8,195 nucleotides of DNA from an uncultured Oscillospiraceae bacterium (lineage in GTDB: Bacteria > Bacillota > Clostridia > Oscillospirales > Oscillospiraceae): assembly GCA_910577805.1 (NCBI GenBank), contig CAJTOE010000111.1, forward strand, positions 1 through 8,195, written 5' to 3'. Positions 1 through 7,477 of this stretch are shown one piece after another (position 1 is the stretch's first letter; each line of letters starts with the position of its first letter). A program made the translations under genes and the position numbers. Under the pieces are notes generated by a model that did not search any database, was not told the origin of the DNA, and worked only from the letters and a program-made list of their open reading frames with translations.

Positions 1-77
1 ACCGCCGTGCAGGTATAACGCTGTTCGTCAAATCTCCACGCTGTCTGCCGATTGTGTTCGACTTCCCCCGTCCCTTG

Positions 78-113
78 TGGTATGGTTCGGTTTGCAAAGA
101 CCCCACCATACTA
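78..113 (+). promoter_or_regulatory. Inverted repeat just upstream of the first gene's ribosome binding site
   Basis: TGGTATGGT (78-86) can pair with ACCATACTA (105-113): nine pairs including one G-T, around an 18-base loop. It ends seven bases before the GGAGGA at 121-126. It could be an mRNA leader hairpin or an operator; nothing distinguishes the two. I found no convincing -35/-10 pair in bases 1-133; TATAAC at 14-19 resembles a -10 box, but its -35 would lie off the window. Confidence 0.35.
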
Positions 114-133
114 TGAAAACGGAGGAATTGAGC

Positions 134-961
134 ATGAAAAGCAAAAAAATCCTGTCCCTGCTTCTCGCCGGCACCATGACTGCGGCCCTGCTGGCCGTTC
201 CCGCCCAGGCGGCAGAGGCTCCCCAGCCCTACACCATCCAGGCCACCCACTGGAGCCGGGAGGACTTCTCCCAAGAGGCCAGCCCGGAGGTGTTCGCCGG
301 CGCGTACAGCCGGGAGCTGTACAACGCCATCCGGCAGACCATGGTGGACGGCACCAGCGAGAATCCCGCCTACACTATGGTGTCCAAGGGCGATGACTAC
401 AGCGCGGTGAAGAACCTGATCGGGCGGATGGAAGGGGTGCTGCGGTATGAACACCATGTGCCGCGGAACTTCACCGACTACTGGCGGTACTTGGACTACT
501 TCGCCGTGTCCGCCGAAATGCCGGAGAATTATCAAGCGCCCTTGGACTTCGTCCAGCCGGTCATCGAGGGCACGGCGGAGATGACGGACCGGGAGCGGGT
601 GGAAGCCTTCAACGACTACATCCGCACCCTGCTGGCCTACCAAAAGGGAAAAACAGCCGGCATCACCCAGACCTTCGCCCCTCACACCGGGGAGCTGAAA
701 GCGGCCTGCGGGTCCTACGCCAGAGCAATGAAGTTCCTCTGCACGGCGGCGGACATCCCCTGCTTCACCGTCAGCAGCAAGACCCACACCTGGAACCTCG
801 TGTATGTGGATGGTCAATGGCTCCACGTGGACGTGTCCGCCAACGACCTCTCCGGCAGGAACGGGGTCCTGCTGGTGGAAAGCTACCAGACCGGGAAGGA
901 TCAGGCCCCGGAGGCCACCGCCTTCCTCAAGGAACTATTCGTACCCGGATCAACGAAATAA
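134..961 (+). CDS. Secreted transglutaminase-like (Transglut_core) protein
   Basis: A 275-aa protein. The start at 134 is chosen because GGAGGA (121-126) lies seven bases upstream and the protein then opens with a classic signal peptide: MKSKK, a hydrophobic core at about residues 6-22, and a likely signal peptidase site after AQA (about residue 26). The C-terminal third matches the papain-like transglutaminase core: Cys192 in ACGSYARAM, His218 in KTHTWN and Asp233 in HVDVSAND, the expected Cys-His-Asp order and spacing, with the family's IPC and VDGQW landmarks between. Residues 30-150 are not recognised. The protein should act outside the cell. Members of this fold can be cross-linking enzymes, proteases or inactive binding domains, and the sequence does not decide which. 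No transmembrane segment or wall anchor is visible after the signal peptide. It lies in the same orientation just upstream of a large adhesin, separated from it by a terminator. Alternative starts at 77 and 113 lack a well-placed ribosome site. Confidence 0.85.
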   Translation: MKSKKILSLLLAGTMTAALLAVPAQAAEAPQPYTIQATHWSREDFSQEASPEVFAGAYSRELYNAIRQTMVDGTSENPAYTMVSKGDDYSAVKNLIGRMEGVLRYEHHVPRNFTDYWRYLDYFAVSAEMPENYQAPLDFVQPVIEGTAEMTDRERVEAFNDYIRTLLAYQKGKTAGITQTFAPHTGELKAACGSYARAMKFLCTAADIPCFTVSSKTHTWNLVYVDGQWLHVDVSANDLSGRNGVLLVESYQTGKDQAPEATAFLKELFVPGSTK

Positions 962-982
962 GCAAGATACATCCTTCACGCT

Positions 983-1013
983 GGCAGGCCGGAAAACGGC
1001 CTGCCGCTTTTTT
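983..1013 (+). terminator. Strong rho-independent terminator between the two secreted-protein genes
   Basis: GGCAGGCCG (983-991) is perfectly complementary to CGGCCTGCC (997-1005), with loop GAAAA, followed by GC and six T residues (1008-1013). It begins 22 bases after the upstream stop codon, as expected for a terminator of that gene. The last T is only 34 bases before the adhesin start codon, leaving almost no room for a separate promoter. Confidence 0.9.
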
Positions 1014-1035
1014 GTTCTCAAACAGACAGTATCAG

Positions 1036-1043
1036 AAAGGAGA
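1036..1043 (+). promoter_or_regulatory. Ribosome binding site deciding the adhesin start
   Basis: AAAGGAGA lies five bases (counted from AGGAG) upstream of ATG 1048. The same frame is open back to 817, but that would overlap the upstream gene, run through the terminator and bury the signal peptide, so 1048 is the start. Confidence 0.85.
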
Positions 1044-1047
1044 CTTC

Positions 1048-4000
1048 ATGAAACACAAGCCTTTTACCCGTTTTCTCTCCCTGTTGTTGGTGGTGGCTAC
1101 GCTGGCCAGCCCGTTCACCCTGCCCGCCAGCGCCGCCTCGCTGAACGGCAGCGGCACCGTCAACATCCAGTACCTGGGCCGCCATGAGTACCTGTCCAAA
1201 AGCACGGGCGGCAGCCTGAGCGGCAGCAGTTGGAGCTACACCAGCAACGATGGACTCACCGGCACCGCCTACTGCGTCAACTGGGGCCTGTCGGCAGTCT
1301 CGCCCAACAAGGCCCTGACCCTGCAGGAGTACAACCGGAACCCCCAGACCATGGGCGTGTTCGCCAACGGCTATCCCATGCGCACCCTGGAGCAGTTCAA
1401 AGAACTGCATCCCGATGACGTGCGGGGCATCGCCAGTCTGACGGAGGACGAGTATAAATACGCCACCCAGGTGGCGGTCTGGGCCTCCTGCGGCCAGCTC
1501 TCCGTCCCCGGTACATCCTTCACCGCTGGCCGGGCCGCCCTGGTGGAACCCACCTCGGACGCCCAGAAGATCCGGGTGTATGACAGCGTCAAGGCCATGC
1601 TGAAATACTCTGCCCACTGGACGAAAAACCTCTACACTGGCCTGTCTATCCGTGCGGAGGAGGATAAGGATGTCCGCGGCGTGGAAGTCCTCAACGAGTA
1701 CGGCCTGGAGGGCGCCGCCGCCGACAACGAGGACGGCATCAAAAAGGAGACCATCAACGGGAAGGAGTATTACACCCGTGTGATGTATCTGGCCTCCGCC
1801 ACCTCCACCTGGATCGATGACCGGATGACCAAGGTCTATTCCACGGACGCCCCCCAGGGGACCATCTTCGTGGCGGAGAACAACTCCCCCCTGGAGATGG
1901 TGCAGGAGAACGGGGCCACCTGCTACAAGGTGGACACCAGCCGGTCCCACACCACCAACCTCAACTCCAACGGCGAGGAATACTACGGGACATTCAAGGT
2001 CTGTATCCCCGTGGACAATGCCGCCGCCGAGGGCAGCTTTACCATCAAGGCCATGGGCAGTGTGGCGCAGTACAACCTGTTCCTGGCCTATAACCCCTCC
2101 GCCTCGGAGCAGTCCTACATTGTGGCCGACCCCGGCTACACCACCCTGGAGGCCCAGGCCCCCTTCAAGTGGAGCGGCACGGATGTACCCGATACCGCCA
2201 GCCTCCAAATTGTCAAGGCCGGCGCGGGCGGCGCGCCCCTGGAGGGGGCCGAGTTCACCCTCACCGGCAGCGGCGGCACCACCGTCTCCGGCACCAGCGA
2301 CCGCAACGGCCAGATCGTCTGGACGGACCTTCCCGCGGACGAGACCTACACCCTGACCGAGACCGCCGCCCCGGAGGGCTACCAGGTCATCGCCCCCATG
2401 AACATCACCCTCACCGCTGGCCGCACCGAGTATGTGACTGTGACGGATGAGACCAATAAGGGCTTCACCATCAAAAAGGTGGACGCTCAGAACAAGGCTT
2501 CCCTCCAGGGGGCCGTGTTCGTCTTTGAGCAGATCGATGGCTCGTTCAAAACCACCGGCGTCACCGGCTTTGACGGTACCATCTCCTTCCAGGGGGATGA
2601 GCTGCCCTATGGCAGCTATCGTGTGACGGAGCAGTCCGCCCCAGAGGGCTATCAGAAGGATACCCGTGTGGAGACGGTGGAGTGGGACGGCACCAGGGAT
2701 GTGACCATCACCTTCGAGAATGTTCGTGACATCGGCCTGACCATTGTGAAAAAGGATGGGGATACCGGCGTGTCCCTGCCTGGGGCCACCTTCGATGTGT
2801 TTGCCGATGGTGAGAAGATCACCTCCGTCACCACCAATGACGCCGGCGAGGCGTATGTGTACGGCATCAAAAAAGAGGCGTACATCGAGGTCGTGGAAAC
2901 TGCCGCCCCCACGGGCTATGTGCTGGATAAGACGCCCCATGGCATCCACATCGACGCATACGATCCCGCTATCCAGGACGATCCCGTCCTGACCGTGGTC
3001 AACCACAGCAAAGCCTCCCTGCGGATCATCAAGATGGACCGGCAGAGCGGGGACCGGCTCCCCGGCGTGACCTTTGAGATCTACAAGGACACAGAGCTGT
3101 TCGACACCAAGACCACCAACGACAACGGCGAGATCCTGCTGTATGACCTGGAACCCGGCACCTATCTGGTGAAAGAGGTGGCTACGGACGATGAACACGT
3201 CATCACCTCCACGCCCCAGCAGATCGAGCTGAAAGCCGGACAGACCGCCACCCAGGAGCTGGTGTTTTTCAACAGCAAGAAACCCGGCATCCATCTGGTG
3301 AAGGTGGACAGCGTGACCATGAAGTCCCTGCCCAACGTCCGCTTCGAGTTCAAGCTGGTGGGCGGCAGCTACCGGCAGGAGTTCACCACCGACATCAACG
3401 GTGAGATCGACCTCAGTAAGCTGACCCCCGGCGCGTATGAGGTGCGGGAGCTGGAGGCCCCGGACGGGTATCTGATCGATGACGCTGTGCGCGTTGTCCA
3501 GATCAATCCCGATGAGGACGCCTCCTTCGTGTTCACCAACACCCCCAAACCCTCCTTCCGCCTGATCAAGACCAGCTCGGACGGCTCCCGGCTGGGCGGG
3601 GTCCACTTCCGCATCGCCAAGGTGGAGGATGGGACCCACTATCTGGACCGTATCACCGATGACAACGGCGAGATCAACATCACGGATCTGGAGCCGGGTG
3701 TGTACTCGGTCAAGGAGACAGCCACGGTGGCGGACCACATTCTGGATGTGCGGGAGTACCATGTGGAGCTGTTCCCCGGCCAGACCTCCACGCTGACCAT
3801 CGAGAACCAGAAACGGCCCAACCTGATCGTCTATAAAAAGGACGCGGACACCGGGGACCCCATCCCCAACACTGTCTTCCTGGTAAAAGCGGCGGACGGG
3901 CATAGCGTGGACGAGATCAAGACGGACTCCACTGGCAAGGCCGTGCTGTCCAACCTGCTGCCGGGGGTGTATGAGATCTCCGAGAAGTCCGTTCCCGCCC

Positions 4001-5094
4001 CCTGGCTGATGGACGCTGATCCCCAGCTGGTGACGCTGTACGCCAACCGGGAGCATAGCGTCTACTTCGAGAATCATAAAAAGCCTACCCTGACCATCAA
4101 CAAGGTGGACAGCGTCACCGGCAGCCCCATCCAGGGGGCCAAGTTCCAGGTGTGGTACGGCAGCAACAACACCAGCACCGGGGAGCTGAACAGCCTGGGC
4201 GTGTTCTTCTCCGACGCCAACGGCCAGATCGTCATCGACAACCTCCGGGACGGCTGGTACAAGGTGACGGAGCTGGAACCCGCCGCCGGCTTCACCATCA
4301 AGCAGCCCGCCACCCAGGAGTTCTACATCAAGGGCGGCGAGAGCAAAACCGTGGTGTTCGAGAATACCCCCCTCAATGGGATCGTGGTGGAGAAATATGA
4401 CTCCGTCACCGGCGCAGCCCTCCCCGGCTGCACCTTCCAGCTCCGTTACCTGGGTGGGACCAGCGGCACGGGCGGCACCGCCATCGGCACGAAGGTCACC
4501 GGCAAGAACGGGACCGCCATCTGGACGGGCCTCAAACCCGGCACCTATGTGCTGGAGGAGGTGGACCCCGCCGATGGCTACAGTATCATCCAGTCCTCCG
4601 AGACCATCTTCCTGGCGGACAGCGGGGAGCAGAGCGTGGTCACCGTGCGCTTCACCAACGCCCCGGACGGCATCCTGCTCATTCGGAAGGTCTGCGCCAC
4701 CAACCCCAGCGTGACCCTCCAGAACGCCGAGTTCAAGGTCATGTACGCGGACGGGACCCTGATTGGCGACTCCAACGGCATCTACCGCTCCGATGAGACC
4801 GGGGAGATCCGCATCCCCGGCCTGAAGCCGGGCAAGAGCGTGGTGGTCACCGAGGTCCGCGCCCCCGCTGGCTTCATCCTGGATACCCAGAGCCAGACCA
4901 TCCAGATCCAGGCGGGCAAAACGGTGTCTCTTACCTTCAAAAATCAGCCGAAGGGCAGCCTGATCATCCAAAAACGGGACAGCCAGACCAATGAGGTGCT
5001 TCCCGGCGCGGAGTTCAGAATCACCACCGCCGCTGGCTGTGAAGTGGGCCTGGACGGTGTCATTGGCTCGTCTACCCTGACCCAGAACGGCATC
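1048..5094 (+). CDS. Giant thioester/SpaA-repeat surface adhesin, 5' exon (interrupted by a group II intron)
   Basis: This exon encodes residues 1-1349 of a secreted adhesin. Residues 1-30 are a signal peptide (basic MKHK, hydrophobic core, ASA cleavage motif). Residues about 35-180 look like a thioester domain of the TQXA type: Cys76 in TAYCVNW and Gln141 in ATQVAVW are the pair expected to form an internal Cys-Gln thioester, which in this family can bond covalently to host amines. Residues about 180-384 are not assigned. From residue 385 on there is a train of SpaA/Cna-B-like modules of 87-97 residues, starting near 385, 472, 563, 656, 747, 836, 925, 1014, 1111, 1208 and 1304. Most carry the isopeptide signature: Lys in the first strand (such as TIVKKD), Glu in the strand before APxGY, and Asn in the closing FxN strand. 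Module 11 is cut after NGI by the intron and continues at 7537. Without splicing, translation stops at 5130, giving 1,360 aa. The protein is probably surface-anchored, but its C-terminus is outside the window. Confidence 0.9.
1255..1590 (+). other. Thioester (TQXA) domain core of the adhesin
   Basis: The candidate thioester residues are Cys76 (codon 1273-1275, in AYCVNWG) and Gln141 (codon 1468-1470, in ATQVAVWA). The Y-C and T-Q-x-A-x-W contexts match the family pattern. The domain borders are approximate. Thioester domains followed by isopeptide-bonded modules form a known class of Gram-positive covalent adhesins. That the bond forms here is inferred. Confidence 0.7.
2200..5094 (+). repeat. 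Tandem SpaA/Cna-B-like modules 1-10 and the first half of module 11
   Basis: Modules start near nucleotides 2200, 2461, 2734, 3013, 3286, 3553, 3820, 4087, 4378, 4669 and 4957. Each begins with a strand like S/G-L-x-I-x-K-x-D, has a central LPGAxF segment, a G-E/Q-I turn, an LxPGxYxVxE strand, and ends with FxN. The modules have diverged in protein sequence but still share short DNA blocks, for example GACAACGGCGAGATC near 3121 and 3661. In module 1 the closing Asn is aligned with Asp (VTDETN). Asp can serve in Lys-Asp isopeptide bonds. Confidence 0.85.
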
Positions 5095-5363
5095 GTGCGC
5101 CCGGATAGGGTGCTGTGCAAAGCGGTTTAAGGGACCGCCGTACACGGCAGTGTGCGAAGCAATCCGCCTAACCGACTTGGCCGAAAGGCTATACGGGAAC
5201 ATCGCATGGCGGAGAAGGGGTTAGTCACCAAAGGACTGAACGGTGCGACTGTACCCCTATGAAAAGGAGATATGAGGATAAGGTTGAGTTTAGCGAATGC
5301 AAGGTTCCAGTTCCTGGTTTTTGCAGGTATGGGTAACAGTCCTGAAACCCATGTCACACCGCT

Positions 5364-5388
5364 GGCAGACCTAAAATGCCGGTCTGTC
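5364..5388 (+). ncRNA. EBS1 stem-loop of the intron (exon recognition)
   Basis: GGCAGACC (5364-5371) pairs with GGTCTGTC (5381-5388) over eight pairs including one G-U. The nine-base loop TAAAATGCC contains AAUGCC (5375-5380). AUGCC pairs perfectly with exon bases GGCAU (5089-5093). Position -1 (C5094) faces A5375 and is a mismatch. The adjacent A5374 can pair with the first 3' exon base, T7537 (delta-delta'). Confidence 0.7.
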
Positions 5389-5611
5389 AACTGCCAATTC
5401 CGGTGTGAAACAGGCGTGAGAACACGTCATAACGAACCGAAAGCATATCCGACAATCTCCACTTCCCTATGCACAGCATTAACCGGGGATTGCCTAAGTC
5501 CGGCCCATTTGCCGGATATGGCAACGGAGGCTCCATAGTAGTCCGAGGGCGCTAATGGCGTCCACATGGCGAAGGGAGCCAGTCAGTTACATCTAAAATG
5601 TAGGAATGGAA

Positions 5612-5626
5612 GGGAGGAGAAACCTC
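5612..5626 (+). promoter_or_regulatory. Ribosome binding site of the intron protein, partly enclosed in a hairpin
   Basis: GGGAGGAG (5612-5619) is eight bases upstream of ATG 5628. GAGG (5614-5617) can pair with CCTC (5623-5626) around loop AGAAA, so the ribosome site may be partly masked. In Ll.LtrB the equivalent site sits in a domain IV stem-loop that the maturase binds to repress its own translation. The same arrangement is plausible here but not shown. Confidence 0.55.
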
Positions 5627-5627
5627 A

Positions 5628-7418
5628 ATGAAACCGACATCTGAAATTTTAGAGCGTATCGAAAAGTGTTCAAACGACCACCGCGACGGCGTATTCACGC
5701 GGCTCTACAGATATTTGCTGCGTGAAGATATTTACTACGCCGCCTACCAAAAGCTCTACGCGAACAGGGGAGCTACCACCAAAGGTGAAGATGATGATAC
5801 AGCAGACGGATTCAGCGAGAAATACGTTGCACAGCTCATAACAGAGTTGCGGGAAGGCACTTATCATGCAAAACCTGTCCGTCGGGAGTACATCAAAAAG
5901 CAAAACGGGAAACTGCGTCCACTGGGTATCCCATCATTTCGGGATAAGCTCTTGCAGGAAGTTGTCAGAATGATTCTGGAAGCCATTTATGAGCCAGTAT
6001 TCGATGACCACTCCCACGGGTTCCGACCCAATCGGAGCTGTCACTCTGCCCTGCGCCAAATATCCTGCGATTTCACAGGCGCAGTATGGTTCATCGAAGG
6101 AGACATCACGGGTTGCTTTGACAACATTGACCACGAAACCCTGCTCGACATTCTGGGCAGAAAAATCAAGGACAGCAGATTTCTGAACATCATTCGCCAA
6201 CTTCTTAAGGCGGGCTACATCGAAGACTGGAAATACAACATGACCTATTCAGGAACACCCCAAGGGGGAATTTGTTCTCCTATTCTGGCGAACATTTACC
6301 TGAATGAACTGGATAAAAAGCTGGAAGAAATCAGTCAACGATTTGCAAAACCATGTTCCGCCGGTGTCACCCATGAGTATGCTGCCGTCATGAGCAAACG
6401 ACGCAACATCTCCCAGAAAATTGACCAAGCTACCGACGAAGAAACCAGAAACGGCCTGATTTGTCAGTACAAGGCTCTGCAAAAGTATACGCATACAATC
6501 CCCAGAAAGCCAGCCAATGATAAGAGATTTACCTTTGTCCGCTATGCGGATGACTGGCTGGCCGGAGTGTGCGGCACAAAGCAGGAATGCGAAGCCCTAA
6601 AAGCGGAAATTGCCGAGTTCCTCAAAAACGAGCTGAAGTTAACGCTCAGTGAGGAAAAGACTCTTATCACGCACAGCTCGGAAAAGGTACGCTTTCTTGG
6701 CTACGACATTTCGGTGCGCAGGAGCCAAGAGGTTAAGGGACATAAAATGAAAAGCGGGAAATGGCGAAAATCCCGGACTCTCAACCTAAAGGTGGCACTC
6801 ACAGTTCCTCATTCGGATAAAATTGAGCGTTTCCTGTTTGCGAAGGGTGTTATCCGGCAAAAGCCAAACGGGGAACTCTGGCCAATTCATCGGCCAGCAC
6901 TCCTCAATATGTCGGACGTGGAAATCGTGGAGCAATACAACGCCGAAGCAAGGGGTATCTGCAACTATTATAATATGGCCTGTGACTATCATACGCTGGA
7001 CTATTTCTGCTACCTGATGGAATATAGCTGTCTAAAAACCATTGCGGACAAGCACAAAACCAGCATTCGGAAAATCACTCGCCAGTACAAAGACGGGAAA
7101 ACGTGGTCGGTGCCCTATGAAACGAAAAACGGTACAAAACGGGTTCGCCCGGTAAAAATCGCTGATTGCAAAAAGGGGTTCCTCACGGACACTATCTACC
7201 GTCAGCAGAGGTATAAATGGAAATCCACGATTCGGCAAAGGCTCAATGCTCACATCTGTGAACTATGCGGAACAAAGGTGGCTGAACTCTATGAAGTCCA
7301 CGTTGCCCGCAATCTAAATGAACTCGGAAACTCCCCGTGGGAAGTCGCTATGAAGATAAAGCGGCGGAAAACACTCGTAATCTGTAGCGAGTGCCACAAG
7401 AAAATTCACGAACACTAA
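5628..7418 (+). CDS. ltrA: Group II intron-encoded protein: reverse transcriptase / maturase / HNH endonuclease
   Basis: A 596-aa protein, the same size class as lactococcal LtrA, encoded in intron domain IV. Reverse transcriptase blocks in order: LRPLGIP (96-102), EGDITGCFDNIDH with the first catalytic Asp159 (157-169), TPQGG (210-214), YADD with the two catalytic aspartates (306-309) and FLGYDI (356-361). The maturase (X) domain follows, with the diagnostic YNAEARGICNYY (437-448). A basic DNA-binding segment lies at about 480-540. A C-terminal HNH-type zinc module has Cys544/Cys547 (CELC) and Cys586/Cys589 (CSEC), ending KKIHEH. The protein should help the intron RNA fold and splice, then nick and reverse-transcribe target DNA during retrohoming. 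No frameshift or stop interrupts it. One oddity is that the usual His-His pair of the endonuclease reads His558-Val559. The start is fixed by GGGAGGAG eight bases upstream. The symbol is used in the family sense only. Confidence 0.95.
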   Translation: MKPTSEILERIEKCSNDHRDGVFTRLYRYLLREDIYYAAYQKLYANRGATTKGEDDDTADGFSEKYVAQLITELREGTYHAKPVRREYIKKQNGKLRPLGIPSFRDKLLQEVVRMILEAIYEPVFDDHSHGFRPNRSCHSALRQISCDFTGAVWFIEGDITGCFDNIDHETLLDILGRKIKDSRFLNIIRQLLKAGYIEDWKYNMTYSGTPQGGICSPILANIYLNELDKKLEEISQRFAKPCSAGVTHEYAAVMSKRRNISQKIDQATDEETRNGLICQYKALQKYTHTIPRKPANDKRFTFVRYADDWLAGVCGTKQECEALKAEIAEFLKNELKLTLSEEKTLITHSSEKVRFLGYDISVRRSQEVKGHKMKSGKWRKSRTLNLKVALTVPHSDKIERFLFAKGVIRQKPNGELWPIHRPALLNMSDVEIVEQYNAEARGICNYYNMACDYHTLDYFCYLMEYSCLKTIADKHKTSIRKITRQYKDGKTWSVPYETKNGTKRVRPVKIADCKKGFLTDTIYRQQRYKWKSTIRQRLNAHICELCGTKVAELYEVHVARNLNELGNSPWEVAMKIKRRKTLVICSECHKKIHEH

Positions 7419-7441
7419 TTGATATGTCAATAATTGATGGG

Positions 7442-7475
7442 GAGCCGGATACTCGGAGACGGGTAAGTCCGGTTC
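7442..7475 (+). ncRNA. Group II intron domain V (catalytic hairpin)
   Basis: A 34-nt hairpin. GAGCCGGA pairs with TCCGGTTC at the base. The upper stem ACTCG/CGGGT is capped by a GAGA (GNRA) tetraloop, with an asymmetric bulge on the 3' side. The catalytic AGC triad is at 7443-7445. Size and layout match the canonical domain V exactly. Confidence 0.95.
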
Positions 7476-7477
7476 CG

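Larger units (their letters stand above)
5095..5627 (+). ncRNA. Group II intron ribozyme, domains I-III and start of IV
   Basis: This 533-base stretch has no protein gene. It should form the catalytic scaffold of the intron. Readable elements are the 5' consensus GTGCG (5095-5099), the stem-loop at 5122-5138, a hairpin at 5328-5352 (ATGGGT with ACCCAT), the EBS1 hairpin at 5364-5388, and a small stem TACAT/ATGTA (5588-5602) near the domain IV entry. I did not resolve EBS2 or the borders of domains II and III by eye. Confidence 0.85.

Noticed and set aside
14..19. TATAAC as a promoter -10 box
   Set aside because: The matching -35 would lie outside the window and the start codon is more than 110 bases away, so it cannot be supported.
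77..133. Earlier starts at 77 or 113 for the first gene
   Set aside because: They lack a good Shine-Dalgarno site and add residues before an otherwise ideal signal peptide; GGAGGA lies between them and the chosen start.
817..1047. Upstream extension of the adhesin frame to 817
   Set aside because: It overlaps the transglutaminase-like gene, reads through the terminator, has no ribosome site, and would put the signal peptide at residue 78.
2200..5094. CRISPR-like or satellite repeat array
   Set aside because: The periodicity of about 260-290 bases is that of diverged protein modules, not identical short repeats with spacers.
1018..5202. A minus-strand open frame of 1,394 codons opposite the adhesin
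   Set aside because: It mirrors the GC-rich codon bias of the plus-strand gene, shows no recognisable domain, has biased Gly/Val/His-rich content, and ends inside the intron and the upstream leader. The plus strand has a signal peptide, ribosome site and repeated domains.
5272..5538. An 88-codon plus-strand frame in the intron's 5' part
   Set aside because: This is structured ribozyme RNA, including the EBS1 hairpin; the peptide shows no domain.
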